A DNA stretch of 64,000 nt from Pomphorhynchus laevis (Eukaryota; Acanthocephala; Palaeacanthocephala; Echinorhynchida; Pomphorhynchidae), in assembly GCA_012934845.2 (NCBI GenBank), contig WNNJ02000629.1, positions 62,001 through 126,000 of the forward strand, given 5' to 3'. Made by a program: the position numbers and the translations under genes. How positions within the stretch are numbered: position 1 is the first letter of the stretch; each line of letters begins with the position of its first letter. Positions 33,998 to 46,719 of this stretch are shown here, in pieces. Below the pieces are notes generated by a model. That model did no database searches, had not been told where the DNA came from, and saw only the letters and a program-made list of their open reading frames with translations.

Positions 33998-36900
33998 CCT
34001 TGATCAGCGTGTCTTATCCAAGTGTTGATCATGGCTTTGAATTGGATCAATGATGACGCAGTCATTATGTCGTAAAGCAATGCGTTTCACAACTTTCTCA
34101 CTCTGCGTGACAATCGCAATACTATTGTCGACCTTTCACTTTGTCTTGCGCGTAACGCGAGAGAATGACCCCTGCGACTTTTTCGGACATTTAATTCAAC
34201 ACATTCACTTGAGTAGCCGTCTATCCCCTTTACTATAGACCACATCGAAAACAGATCCAGAACGAGTAGTCTGAATTGCACTGATATCATGCCTATTGAA
34301 GTTAAACGATCGCTGAAACTCACCATTTTACATCCTCTAACGAGTTTGCTGCCACGACGTAGATTTATCTCCAAATCCCTCATTTCACCTCTTGTGGAAG
34401 GGAATGATGCCTGGATAACATATTCGGTATGGGGACGAACAAGCGCATTATATAGCCGGGCAAAGCACTGAGGAGATATTGACAAGCAAGTTTTAATCAG
34501 ATAAATCATCTTCCTTGCTGAACTGCAACGTCTCTCAATATCCATTCTAGTTTTAAGTGTTGATTGCATAAGTATGCTAAAATCACGAACCTGATTGATC
34601 GAAATGATACTATATGTCTCGACACTATACAAGAAAGGCACATTGAACCTGCCGAGATGAATGTGTGAGCACTTAGAAATGTTTAACAATACCTCAGTAT
34701 TAACACTCCATGTATAAACCCTGTCGATGTCACGTTGTAAGCGGATATGGTCATCTGCAGATATGACCTCACACCAGATTTTGATGTCATCAGCAAAGCC
34801 TAAACACGGACAATGGATTTATGAGTAAACTGTTCATGAACATGTGTAACAATTAAGGTCCTAGTATAGAACCATGAGGAACTCCTGACGTAATTAAATG
34901 TGCTGAGGATATGGTACTGCTAACTCGTACTCTGAAAGATCTGTTAGATAGAAAATCTCTAATCCATTCTTTAACTGAGCTATTAATGCCATAGCTAGCC
35001 ACTGTTTAAATGAGGAGACTATGGGGAACACGATCAAATGCACGACTAAAATCGAACAGAATAACGTCAACTGCCTTTCCTTGAGACATGGATTCAATCC
35101 AGGCCTCACGGGCAAACAAAAGGTTGGTAAGGCAAGAACGTCCTTTTCTGAAGCCATGTTGCATAAAGATATGCTGACCTGATATGCTCAAGTGTCTGAA
35201 TATATGTTCGTGGATGATCCTTTCCAGTACCTTACCCAAATGACTTGTAAGACTTATAGCTCGATAGTTGTCTGCTATCCTCGGGTCCCCCTTTTTGAAT
35301 ACCGGCACCACTATCGCACTTTTCCATTCAGACGGTACCTTCATGCTATCCAGAGATGCCTGAAACAAGCTAGTGACCGAAGGAGCCAAATGTTGACTCA
35401 ACACCCTGAGTATATACGGATTAATATCATCAGGATCTGAATAAGATGAAGACGACAAATGTGATAACCTTTAAGCCACATCATCCACATTGAATACATT
35501 GGGATCACTAATGCATGTAGGAAAACTGACTGACTGAACACTATCTTCTATGGTCGAACTAGCATTATGTAGGTCAAATGCATTAGCAAACTTATTAGCA
35601 ACGTCAGAAGGGGAATCAAGCAACTTACCGTTTGATGATAATCTAGTGATTGCAGAATAAGTACGCATACTTTGACGAACATATGACCAAAAGCGTTTGG
35701 GCGAGCTAAGATTGCACAGTTTGGTCATCATACTCCATACGTTTCTTAATTCTGAGGCGTTTATATGCATTGCGAGCAAGTTTAAATTGAGCAATCAAAT
35801 TACCTTTGTGCCTACACTTTCTGAACAAAGTGTTGCGTCTTTTGAGAGCTTCACGTAAACTACTTTCGCACCACGGAGGCTTCTTATGAGCAGTTTACGT
35901 ATTAATCTACGCGGAGCAAAATAATCAGATATCCGAATTAGTAAATTTCGAATGAAATACCAACGTTTCTGACTTCCAACATAACCACACTTAAAGTAAA
36001 ATGAGGACACAAACTTTTTTAACATCTCAACATCAACATGATGCCATGATATCTTTGTCAAGGCAGGTTCGGCATTGATTGCAAGCATATCTGAAGCTAT
36101 AGTCAGCTATAACACCAAAAGACAGTGATCACTGCCTCCTATTGGAGGATTATGGGATAGGTCACATATCTGACCATCTCTTTGAGAAAATACAAGATCA
36201 AGTATAGAACGTACTTAATCAGTGACAAAATTAGTAGGAGCAGATACATGCTGAATGAGTAATTGATTACATATCAAGAACTCCCATAGGTTATTATCTT
36301 CACGGAAACAGTTACCAATAATTATGTTGCTATCTTGATTAATCACCAGGGTCGGTAGATTAAAATCACCAACTAAGATGAACAAGTGATTACTCATATT
36401 ACAAGCTATAGTTCAAATACGCATCAGCTCATCATTATAAAATGGCTGATTTGGATGTTCGATAAAGAACATCCAATGAAACGTGGAGGCTATATATAAC
36501 AAGATCAACTATTAAGCACTCACACGTCCCTTCTCCATTTAAATATCTCACTATATTGCTAATAACGTTCCTATCCTGAACATAAAGTGCTACCCCACCA
36601 CCCTCTTACGAAGGCATCTATCTGAACGTAACAACTGATAACCTGGAATAGATACTACGTTATCAAGAATGGCATCGTGTAACCACGTCTCAGAAATAGC
36701 CAACACGTTTGCGTGCGTAGAATGCGTCCAAACTCTAACATCATCAAGATTCGAAATTAAACTACGAATATTTGTGTAGCCAACGATAGGAGCACGTTGA
36801 GACGTGCTACCCAGGAAATTACATCAACATTCGGAATCAAACAATCGATGCAAATGAGATCGCCCCCGTTACTAGTTGAGGCCAACGCACAAACGGCCTT

Positions 36901-37620
36901 TTCCGGACAACTCGAAAATTCCGAATAACTAGGTTATCTTCTTATTCCAAAATGCGACGATTCAACTCAATTCTAGCTTCCCTCGTAATGTTTCTTTCCT
37001 TTATTGAATAATCAGGACGGATACGAACTTTATCACCACGCAATTTGTTCGAAACAGATATCACAAATCTAGCATGCTCATTAGTTTCGAATACCACTCT
37101 CAACAACTTCGGAAAATTCAACCGCTTACATAAACGATATAGACCAAGCACCTTAATTTGTCCGACAAAGTCGCAGCTCTTGCCTGCGCATATCTGAGTT
37201 AGTACTGAATGTACACGGCAAGGGAGAAACCCATCACTGAATTCTTTGACACATGGGATGGTAAATTTTTGGCCTGCGAAACTATTGCTGGAGATGCTCT
37301 GGTAAACCTCTTCAGTCACTGTACCGCACATGCGGGAGTGCTTACTGCCTCTTGTCCATATGTGAATCGACCGAGCCTGTTTGCTAGTATCTCCCGACTA
37401 ATTAATAAGTGTACATAAAGTATCTTCCGAGGAAAGGCGGAGTTTATTCAATGCCAAGTGATTCGATTGATAAGGTTTTGAAGAAGATGATGATATCAAC
37501 TTTGTGATCTGATTTCTGAGATCGTCTATTTGTGCTCGGAATTCATTGATTTGATAGGTTGCGCAAAGTCCACACGTGAAATGGCCACTGATCACTGACT
37601 GATATTCAATAGAGTGAACA
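33998..37620 (-). mobile_element. Decayed CR1/Jockey-like LINE
   Basis: Reading from high to low coordinates, ORF1 pieces are HFTCGLCATYQINEFRAQID (37595-37398) and an RNA-binding-like region with PKLLRVVFETNEHARF (37331-36942). Endonuclease traces include VGDFNLPTL (about 36370). RT pieces are FKKGDPRIADNYRAISLTS, HGFRKGRSCLTNLLFA and VILFDFSRAFDRVPH (35458-35006). A C-terminal region with ISKCSHIHLGRF and ARLYNALVRPH lies at 34689-34087. Order and motifs match the better copy at 57-60 kb, but there are many stops and frame changes. The RT catalytic box falls in a damaged interval near 34.7-34.8 kb. Confidence 0.8.
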
Positions 37621-37624
37621 AGGA

Positions 37625-38400
37625 TACTCCAGCATTAGCAATCTTTTTGATCGCAAGTCACCTTTTTTCAGAGTACTGCACTGTTTGGTAAAGGACACGC
37701 TGCTTTTTGCGATTGCACTTGTTTGTCACCGATATTTGCTTCATTGTAGGCTTCATTATGGATGTTGTTTTAATTTGTGTATATTATTTATTGTTAGTTA
37801 TTGTAATCAAGAAAGTTTAAACATATCCAAAGTTTTTATATCTTAATATAAACTTACAACTTTGGCCTGATTTGGCCAACTTTGGCCTGACTAAAGCATC
37901 TTGTTTGAATTGTAGGTACAATTTATTTAAGATTTGTATAAGTCATCTCTTAAACCCGACGTTTTAGAACTACGTCTAGATCAAACTAACTGTGACAAGG
38001 TATGGCGACATTGATTTCAACGATTTAGCGCATTTATAACTTCGCTGAACGGAACAAGTGATGATGGCAAGCTTAACTTGCTAATAAATTACGTCTCGCC
38101 AGATGTGCACGACATTTTAGGTGACGCTAAAACGTTTGGCATGACAGTTAACACACTCAATCAAACATTCCTTAAATAAAAGAGGTTCTCTTTATACGGT
38201 ACAAATTGCGGAATGCTCATTAGAAATGCAATCAAAGCATTAACCAGTATATTCTGAAGCTTGAATCTTTCCGTAAAGAGTTTGAATTCGCGGCAGTAAT
38301 CGCTAAAAAGGACAGATACATCTTCATTTAAGACATTTTCGTAGATGGAATTATCGCCAAAAAATGCAATTTATTGAATCATAAATAAGTCAGTTGTTGG
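37625..38400. other. Spacer between LINE relics
   Basis: The proximal part may be the 5' leader of the minus-strand LINE. The segment 37950-38380 is not recognised; one stretch (about 38030-38360) looks like degraded coding sequence but no motif is clear. Confidence 0.35.
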
Positions 38401-41160
38401 ATGATGATATAATAAAACGTAACCAGTTACCGTTGTGAGCTCAGATGGTGATTGTAAAAAATCTTACAAAGAAACGAATGGTTATTACACGCGAAAAGTA
38501 CGGTTTGATAGATACGAAGAAAACCAAGCCACAGTATGTAAAGAGAAGCCATAATCACGACGAAGACGATGGAGAAGAATCGAGTGATCGACAATGTCGA
38601 AATACCATCGAGAAGAAGGGAGAAAAGCATAGGGCCTAATACTGAGCCTTGTGGAACACCGGACTGGATGGACGAAGGATGGGCAAGAGAAGAGTTAGAA
38701 CAAACGTGAAAAGTACGGTTTGATAGATATGAAGAAAACCATGATACAGTGGGTAAAGAGAGGTTATAATCATGACGAAGGTGATGGAGAACAATTGAGT
38801 GATCGAAGATGTCAAAAGCAGACGATATATCAAGAGAAACCATGACACTACATAATTTTTGACCGCGCGAGATGACTAAGTCGTTATAAACTTAAATACA
38901 CGCAATGTCAGTAGAGTGATTAAGCAAAAAAAACAGCTTGGAAGGGAGGAAACAAAGTGATAGGAAAATAGATATGCATGAACTTGCTTGAGAACAAGAT
39001 GCTCAGAGACTTAAAAGAGGGTTGGGAGAAGTGAGATAGGACTGTACGAAGATAGTAGTGATTGGTCAAGAAATTGCTTTTTGAGGAAAGGGTGAACAGT
39101 GTAGCTCATTTCTTGTTGGAAGGAAATGTGCGGTTGCGGATAGACAAGTTGAACAATGTGGTTATGAAGGGTGAGTTATATGAGCGGATATTGTCCACAA
39201 CAAAAAGAGCTTGAACAGCTCGAACATGTTGGTTCACAAAAGGGATACAGAAGAAAAAAATTAAATAAATAAACGAAATAATGTGCAATTCAGGCATGAC
39301 GACAACGCATCTTTAGGTAATTTCGCAACCGTCGTTTAAAACTCCCCATGTTACCATTTATCGTCACAGCAGGTAGACCATTCCAGATATATACAATTCT
39401 ATCATGGATTGTTGATATTCGTTTATTGCAGGCTCGTCTTCTCTTCAGCATATAGATGTGACCACGTAGGGGATCGTTGGTTCTTGATATGAAGAAAACC
39501 AAGCTACAGTGGGTAAAGAGAAGCCATAATCATGACGAAGACGATAGAGAAGAATCGAGCGATCGACAATGTCAAAAGCAGATAATAGATTAAGAGAAAC
39601 TATGACACTACATAATTTTTGATCGCGCGAGATGAATAAGTAGTTATAAACTTTATGACAGGCCATTTCAGGATAGTGATTATATCGAAAAGCAGCTTGG
39701 AAGGGAGGAAACAAATTGGAGGAAACAAATAAATCATTTTTTAATGTATTATCGCTTAAACAATAGCGAGATCATTTTTATCGATCGATGAAAATTTCTG
39801 ATAATTGTAATCCAATAATAATTGTCGCTTCCTTTTTGATACAATGAAGCTTCAAGAGCATTATCACTTGTATCTGTTTCAACAATGAAAGGAAGGTCTA
39901 AATCTATTCTGAAAAGAGATTATCTATTTTAAAAAGAGATTTTAAAATCTAAAGGAAAAGAAAAAAGAATAATGTTACAATAGTGAGATCATTTTTATCA
40001 ATCGATGAAAATTTTGTAATCCAATAGTGAGTTCAAAAGACGAACAGCAGAGGGGAAAAGCGTTCGATTTTTTCGTTCGACCGAATGGTACATCCAGTCT
40101 TCTGTTATGTCTTCAGTTATGATTGAAAGCACTTAGACCGACAGTCACTATATCTCGTATTCAACCGAATATACCTAAAATCAGTATATCACCAGATCAG
40201 ACTCTTACGTGAAGAACGACACGACACTAGATTTGAAGCATACAGACGCCTTTTTTAGTTCAAATGTCTCCCGTTTGGGCTTACTAACGCGGTCGTCATG
40301 ATTTAAAGCATATAGACGCCTTTTTTAGTTCAAATGTCTCCCGATTAGGCTTACTAACGAGGAAGAATCGGAGACCGTAGTTGTTAGAGTAAGTGGGAAC
40401 TGGAGTAAGAGGGAATGACGGGAACGCAGCGATAGAGAGATGGGGCGAGTGACGTCTAAAGAAGGAAGGTTGATAAACGATGGTGAATCGACAGCAATGA
40501 GACAAAAAATGACGAGAAGCCGGAGTTGGATGCCGATGTGGACAGTGGGCTAGGAGAGTTGTGCGCGATATGTGGATGTATGGTCGAAGCGACGGAGACG
40601 TGGAGCACTCGACCGCCGGATTTGATGATGCGTTGTACGGGTAGGATGGTGAATTTTGGAGAATTTGCGAAAAGACTAAGGCAGTAATCGATTTTAGTGA
40701 AGAGAAGTGATCAAATAAAAGATATACAAGAACGGAAGTCGATAAGGAGGCAGATACGGCGGATGTCACGGAGAATTAAGTTAGACGAGCGGACCTTGTC
40801 ATTGACGAATGGTTTAAGGGAAATATGATCATCGAAATGAAGCCTAGGAAAGTGAGATTGTGTACTAAAAGGATGATCGATGAGGCAAAAGATACAGTGG
40901 GAGTAGATATGTTTGGTTTACGGGGGAGGATCCACATTATTCTGGACTTGTCTGTGTTTAGAACGAGATGAAGATGGGAGAGGCGTTTGTAGATAGAAGA
41001 AAAACAGTTGGAGGCAGAAATGGCGATATCGTGTATGCGATGGGCGTGTGCATGAACATAGATGAGAATGCCATCGGCGTATTGCGTGATGTTAAAGAAG
41101 TAAGGTTTGATAAACAGAGAGAGATCGTCAAGTAGAAGAGAGAATAAAAGAGGTTATCAA
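38400..41160 (-). mobile_element. Cluster of partial L2-like LINE copies
   Basis: At least three minus-strand fragments are present. 38427-39260 has VSLDISSAFDIFDHSIVL, GVPQGSVLGPMLFSLLL and an upstream RT N-terminal block. 39482-39730 has VSLNLLSAFDIVDRSILL. 40290-41150 covers the RT end and C-terminus, with YSNNYGLRFFLV. Between the first two, 39260-39490 is a foreign CR1-like 3' end (DPLRGHIYMLKRRRACNKR...WNGLPAV) with an AT-rich tail, inserted into or beside the L2-like copy. All are broken by stops and frame changes. Base composition is GC-richer than the host background. Confidence 0.75.
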
Positions 41161-41161
41161 A

Positions 41162-41830
41162 CCCCTTTAGAGGTTCTTTAAAGAACCTCTGAAGGTTCTT
41201 TAAATCTTCAGAGGTGAAATTAATTAAGGCTTGTAAACCGTTTGAAAGGTTATTTCAATTTAAGTAACCAATACCTACGTGAAACGAAAAGCGATATTTG
41301 ATCACCCTAATAGACGAGTATAACGTTTTCTATTTATTTTCGCGTGCCATGAGATGACTAGGGAAACAGTTAAGATGCATTGCTCAAATTTTTGTGTGTG
41401 GCTGTATAGAGGCTATCCAGTTAGGCAGAGTCGCGTCATTTATGTCATCCGCCCTCCGCAATTTTTTTTATTGTTTTACGGAGTTATACTTACGCATTCA
41501 CCGATTTACAATCCCCAAGGAAATAAACAAATTGAATGATACAACGGGGTAATTAGGAAAACTGTTTGCTTATGTTCGCATGGTTTGAAACAATTAATAG
41601 AGAATTAGCAAGATGTACGTCCGAATGTGTTGAATTCTTACGTTCGTTACTGTGCACATTGAATAGCGATACCCACATGACATTATGTTTTTATTTTATC
41701 GACGATCAAATAATGAATGATCGCTACCTGATTGGCTCGTGAAATCCAAAACTGTTATAGTCAAATGGTTTAGTAGAACAAGTAAATTTGACGGCCCTGT
41801 TGAGGAAACCGCGCTTGTGTGTGCTAACCA
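41162..41830. other. Spacer with a small palindrome
   Basis: GAGGTTCTTTAAAGAACCTC at 41171-41190 is a perfect palindrome, followed by a related CTTCAGAGG copy. The rest up to the LINE 3' end is not recognised. Confidence 0.45.
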
Positions 41831-41835
41831 TAACT

Positions 41836-41863
41836 ATTATTATTATTATTATTATTATTATTT
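41836..41863 (-). repeat. (TAA)n microsatellite at the LINE 3' end
   Basis: About nine ATT units on the plus strand, i.e. TAA/AAT units at the 3' terminus of the minus-strand LINE. Simple-repeat 3' tails in place of poly(A) are known for several LINE clades (e.g. I and some CR1-group elements). Confidence 0.85.
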
Positions 41864-41950
41864 CGACAAACAGACGAGCAAAGCTCACAGTTGCACTGTT
41901 AAAAAAAAAGAAAAGGAAAAGTAAAGAAAAAAAAGACTCACAAACAAAAG

Positions 41951-44900
41951 TCACAAAAGTTTATGTTTGAATGCTGAAACCGATCTTGAGTTGACAATTT
42001 CTTCACTTAATCGGTTCCACTTACCTACGATTCGGTGTCCAAATTGTACAGTTTTAGAGCGTATAACTCGGCGATGGGCTAAAGTAAAATTGTGTCCACG
42101 CAAAGCCCGACTTTTCCGAACAGTCATCAATTCTCTTAAGACGTGATTTCCCTTGTGTAAAGCTTCCCATGTTGAACACATATCTCGCCGAAACCGAAGG
42201 TCGCTTATAGAAACCATACCAAGTTTTTTTTAGCCTTTCATTATAAGGTAAGGCTTTAACTGAATTTACGAGCTTTGTTGCCCGGCGCAGCACATTTTCA
42301 ATTCTACTTTTCTCGTATACTGTTCTTGGGAACGAACATTGTGATGCATAGGTAAGATGACTGATCACAAATGCGTTGGCGAGTGCTCTAAATGAAACTG
42401 GACTCAACACACTAAAAGTTCTACGAATCATCCCAACCATTCGATTTGCTTTCGAGCAAGCCAACTCAGTATTCCAACTAGTCGAAAAATCATTCGCAAC
42501 TACTATTCCAAGGTCGCTAAGACGAGTTACTACTTTAATGTTCTGATCCTCAAGATGATAAGTTGGATACACACTATGACTGCATGATTGTAAACGCATA
42601 CATGCACACTTTGATATATTCAGTGACAGACCATTCATATAAGCCCAGTTGGAAATGCTGTCGATATCCGATTGAACTAGCACCGTGTCCGAATCTGACC
42701 GGATAGCCTGCCAAATTTTTAGGTCGTCTGCATATAAAAGAGAGTGTGAATTCAAAATGGAAGGAAGGTCATTAATGAAAATACAGAATAACAATGGGCC
42801 GAGGACCGAACCCTGCGGAACTCCAACATTGACCGGATAAGGATCAGAAAGAGAACCATTTACAACAACCTGATAGAATCTGTTAGATAAAAATTCTTTT
42901 ATCCAGCGAATAATAAGTGGATCAATGTTTAGAGCACGCATTTTCTGAATCAAGATGTCATGTGGAACCATATCAAACGCTTTTGAAAAATCAAAAAATA
43001 ATATATCAACATCAAAGCCCTTATCAACTAACGAACCCCAGCTATTCTGGGCAATCAAGAGATTAGTGATTGTTGAGCGATCCCTTCGAAATCCATGTTG
43101 ATTGTTACACAATAATTTGTTCGATTCTAGAAAATCGCTTAGAATGCGGTATATTATCCTTTCCAAAACTCGACAGAATACACACGTTAGACTTATCGGG
43201 CGATAATTTTCAACTGAAGATGGATCACCTTTCTTCAAAATGGGCCTTATCCACGAAAGTTTCCAATTCATCGGGACACAACCGAAGTACAAGGAGGCGA
43301 CACAAATCCAATATAGTGGTATGCCGATAACATCAGCGATATTCTTGAGAAATACCGGTGGTAAACGATCAGGACAAATAGAACCTGACGATTTAAGCCG
43401 CTTGAGCTCTAGCACCACATCATTAACAGAAAACATCTGAAGAATGTTTATATTCGATGGACAGTACGAGGCATTGGTGACGGAGTAGGATTTACGAACT
43501 CCTATGCAAAAATGTTGAGCGAAAGCATTCACTATGTCATCATATTTAATCAATGTGCAACCATCAGTATCAACAAGTGAACCAATGTGTTTATTTTTGT
43601 TGTTGAAATTAGCATAATTGAATACGGATTTAGGATTATGAATTGACATTTGAGCAATTTTCTCTTCAAATTGACATTGTTTGAAGCGTTTAAGAAATGT
43701 GAACCGATTTCTGGCCTCTTTATACCTACAGTAATCAATACTATTATTAGAAAACAACTGGAATTTCATTTTTTTTAATTTTAAAGCATTCCTTAACTCT
43801 TTGTCAAACCAAGGTTTATGGTGTATACGATTTGCAACGGTTTTACGGGGCGAAAATCGTATGAGTAATTCCTTAAGGGTGGCTTCTAACTGATAGCATG
43901 CCTTATCAACCCCAACATAAAACGGACTGAGCCATGAAATACTTAATAGATTCTGACGCACAAGTTCGAAGTTAGTTTTAAAATAATTTAAAGAATTCTG
44001 TTGTAATCTACAAGCTGAAGGACGTGTAAAATCTGAGTAGAAATTGAGAACACAGTGATCTGACCTACCCAAAGGATCGGAGTACGTAACTTTGTGTATA
44101 ATGTATTTATTCGATGTTAGACAAATATCAAGTAGCGATTGATTTTCTTGGGAAAATCGGGTAAATTTTGAAACATGTTGGGTAAGGTTTAGCGAGTTAA
44201 TCATATCAAGAAATAATGATGTGGACGGACTACACACAGAAGATGTGTAGGTGTTCCAATCTACTGTCGCTAAGTTGAAATCACCAACTATAAAAAGATT
44301 TGGTTTGGAACCAAACTCTAGAATGTAATCGATCAAGCAACAAACATCTGAAGTGGGATTGCGATAGATTAAGCCTAAAGTCACTGAACCAAGGGTAGGA
44401 AGAGACACACTACCCCACAATAACTCGATTCCATCGGACGCTCGTACATCTAGCAATTTAAACACTAAACTATTATGCACATAGATAATCACTCCACCAC
44501 CCTTGCAGATAGATCTGTCAACTCGATAAGATGTATAATTTTCAATCCAGATCTCAGCATCAGTAATTCTATCATGAAGCCATGTTTCAGTAATAGCAAC
44601 TAATAGCGGATGCGAATTCTCAATGCGGAGTTTTAATTCGTCAATTTTTGGAAGAAGACTACGGGCGTTCGTATATAATAACAAACATTCTAAGCTTAAG
44701 GGTAGAGTCTGCTGAGACAACGATATCGGTATGTATGACTGATAATCCTCGCTACGTCGCTCAAGAGCCGACCACAATGGGGAGGAGTAATGGACAATAT
44801 TTCTTAAACATTTATTATCCACATATGAAATATTTGAAATTACCAATGACTTATGAGCGGCGGAGGAAGGATTGAATGATCTACCTGTAGAGGCATCCAA
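41951..44900 (-). CDS. LINE ORF2: endonuclease and reverse transcriptase
   Basis: This is a target-primed reverse transcription enzyme of about 980 residues. The N-terminal APE-type endonuclease shows YTNARSLLPKIDEL, ITETWLHD, LGLIYRNP, VGDFNLATVDW and GRSDHCVL. The RT shows SWIRPILKKGDPSSVENYRP, QHGFRRDRSTITNLL, LFFDFSKAFDMVPHDIL, GVPQGSVLGPLLFCIFINDL and the catalytic LLYADDLKIW. The C-terminus GHNFTLAHRRVIRSK and WNRLSEE lies in a shifted frame (42217-41951). The shift falls at an eight-base T run (42224-42231 plus strand) and is the only evident break; it could be a real indel or a sequencing error. The start follows the 61-bp overlap with ORF1, suggesting reinitiation. Confidence 0.9.
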
Positions 44901-46057
44901 TGTATTTGAGTCTTCCTCCGCACAACCTGAAAATTTCGAATTGTCAAGTTTGACTCACCAGCTTCAATACGAGACTTCAAACATTGTTTAGCTTCACGTA
45001 GAAGCTTACGTTCATTCACGTCGAGATCTTTTAACAATCTTGCAGACGAACCTTGGAGACGATAAGAGTTCCTAAAGATGGTCTTAACGGCTTTTGGATC
45101 TGTCAGAATGGCTTTTAGCAGTCTAGGACGATCGTTAATTTTTCTCCCTATGCGGAATAAAGCAACTATTTTAATACTAGATACTATCTCTTCTGGGGAT
45201 TGTGCCAAAACGATCGTGAGAATATTACGTACCCTAGACAAATCTTCATTTAGTCGGTTTTGGATATTGACAGAGCTTGATTCCGACACATTGGCGAAAA
45301 TAATAGAACGCAAAGGATCATGCTGTTTACGCAGTTGTGAGAAAGTAGACATTTGCTGCACCGGAGAACTCGCTCTAGAGGCATTCATTGATTGAGATGA
45401 TATGAAATGAGCTTCCTTAATGTGCTCGTTTACGCACTCTTTATGTAGAACCACACTGTCATTACTAGTAGCTGAGTTCTGTATATCATCATTGCCTGTG
45501 TGAGTGTTGACAGTCAGCGTTCGTTCATTTTCTGTTTGACGAACAGTATACGATTTTGAGTGACCTCTCTTCCAGATACGAACAGGAGTGAAACCCGTAA
45601 CTGACGATGTAGTCTTGCTAACTGCATGTGGGTATCGATGTGCATTTGGATCGATATCTGCATTATTGAAGGATTTATTCGAAGTTATAGAATTTACCTC
45701 ACCCACCACCTCAGGTAACTTATGCTGTATTTTTCGTTGTAAATTTACCTCAGATGCACTAGAGAGAATACTATTCTGTAGCATAGTTACGATTTCCTTA
45801 AGCTCTGACACCATTTTAATATTATTTTGTAATTTTTCCTCAAGAATAGTGTTCCATTCACAATTACGAGCCGCACACACACCACAACAAAATTTACCGG
45901 ATTGAACTACTTTAATATCATCCGCTTTAACATTAATTTTAGACCATATGTTACAATTCACAGAGCAACATGCCACCTCTATCTCTACATATTGGTCCTT
46001 AACAGGACTTGCGAAACATTGGCTTTTAACTTGCTTCTTACACTTTTTCCCCACCAT
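44840..46057 (-). CDS. LINE ORF1: zinc-finger nucleic-acid-binding protein
   Basis: This 405-residue ORF is intact. The N-terminus is cysteine-rich (KKCKKQVKSQCF, VACCSVNCNIW, FCCGVCAARNCEW), with a spacing that resembles a PHD-type zinc finger. A predicted coiled-coil stretch (EEKLQNNIKMVSELKEIVTM) follows, then a serine-rich linker. The C-terminal domain has VALFRIGRKINDRPRLLKAI, ARLLKDLDVNERKLL and LTIRNFQVVRR. The last domain is shared with the partial ORF1 at 57.2 kb and more weakly with 36.9-37.3 kb. ORF1 proteins of this kind package LINE RNA and act as nucleic-acid chaperones (family knowledge). Confidence 0.85.
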   Translation of the reverse strand: MVGKKCKKQVKSQCFASPVKDQYVEIEVACCSVNCNIWSKINVKADDIKVVQSGKFCCGVCAARNCEWNTILEEKLQNNIKMVSELKEIVTMLQNSILSSASEVNLQRKIQHKLPEVVGEVNSITSNKSFNNADIDPNAHRYPHAVSKTTSSVTGFTPVRIWKRGHSKSYTVRQTENERTLTVNTHTGNDDIQNSATSNDSVVLHKECVNEHIKEAHFISSQSMNASRASSPVQQMSTFSQLRKQHDPLRSIIFANVSESSSVNIQNRLNEDLSRVRNILTIVLAQSPEEIVSSIKIVALFRIGRKINDRPRLLKAILTDPKAVKTIFRNSYRLQGSSARLLKDLDVNERKLLREAKQCLKSRIEAGESNLTIRNFQVVRRKTQIHWMPLQVDHSILPPPLISHW

Positions 46058-46127
46058 ATATATCCAATTTGATATTGTCAGTTTAACTTCAGTGATGGTT
46101 TAACTTCGGATGTCGTCGATGGTTGTC

Positions 46128-46345
46128 GATAATTGTCAAGCGGATGGTTGTCGATGGTTGTCGTTAGTTGTCGTCGAAGGTTGTCGTTGGTTGTCGTCGA
46201 AGATTGTAGTTTGATTGTTTTACAATCCTGGTGGACAAGATTTTCTGCGAGCGAAGAGAGCGGAACTGAAATCTGGAACTGAAATCTGGAACTGAAATCT
46301 GGAACTGAAATCTGGAACTGAAATCTGGAACTGAAATCTGGAATG
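46128..46345. repeat. Short tandem repeats at the LINE 5' end
   Basis: GGTTGTCGTCGAA-like units at 46128-46205 and six nearly identical 13-bp GAACTGAAATCTG units at about 46264-46342 lie just upstream of ORF1 (minus sense). Their position in the 5' UTR recalls the tandem promoter monomers of some LINEs, though the units here are much shorter. Confidence 0.75.
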
Positions 46346-46369
46346 TATGTTATTTTATCTCAAACTTTT

Positions 46370-46715
46370 TTTTTAACTATGCTCGACTTAGAATGATGGA
46401 TGGTAAAGAATACATTTGTATCAACACCGAATATTGTTCCGGACTAAAAATTATCAGTCAAGGCCTGATACAACTATTTTTTATGGCTATAACAGTTGCA
46501 TCCAGCTAAATCATGATTTGATTACAAATGATGAACCAGTAACAGTAGCATTGCCAAAGCAGTACAATGACGAAAAGGGGATGCAACCAACTTGATACAT
46601 TAAAGACATATTAAAATGCGTCGTTCGGGACGAACAAGAAAACGATTGAGATACCTGAAAGATTATATAGCACTAGAAGATAATGCACTGAACAATTGAT
46701 ATTATAAAAAAGATT
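46370..46715. other. Spacer between LINE insertions
   Basis: No gene is recognised; AT-rich. Confidence 0.35.
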
Positions 46716-46719
46716 TATC

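Larger units (their letters stand above)
41836..46350 (-). mobile_element. Nearly complete two-ORF CR1/Jockey-like LINE
   Basis: The layout on the minus strand is a 5' region with short tandem repeats (46260-46345), ORF1 (46057-44840), ORF2 overlapping by 61 bp (44900 down to 41951), a short 3' UTR with A/T-rich runs and a terminal (TAA)n array at about 41836-41862. The second copy at 57-60 kb also ends in TAA-type repeats. Only one lesion is evident in the coding part, so the insertion is young relative to its neighbours. Target-site duplications could not be identified with confidence. Confidence 0.85.
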
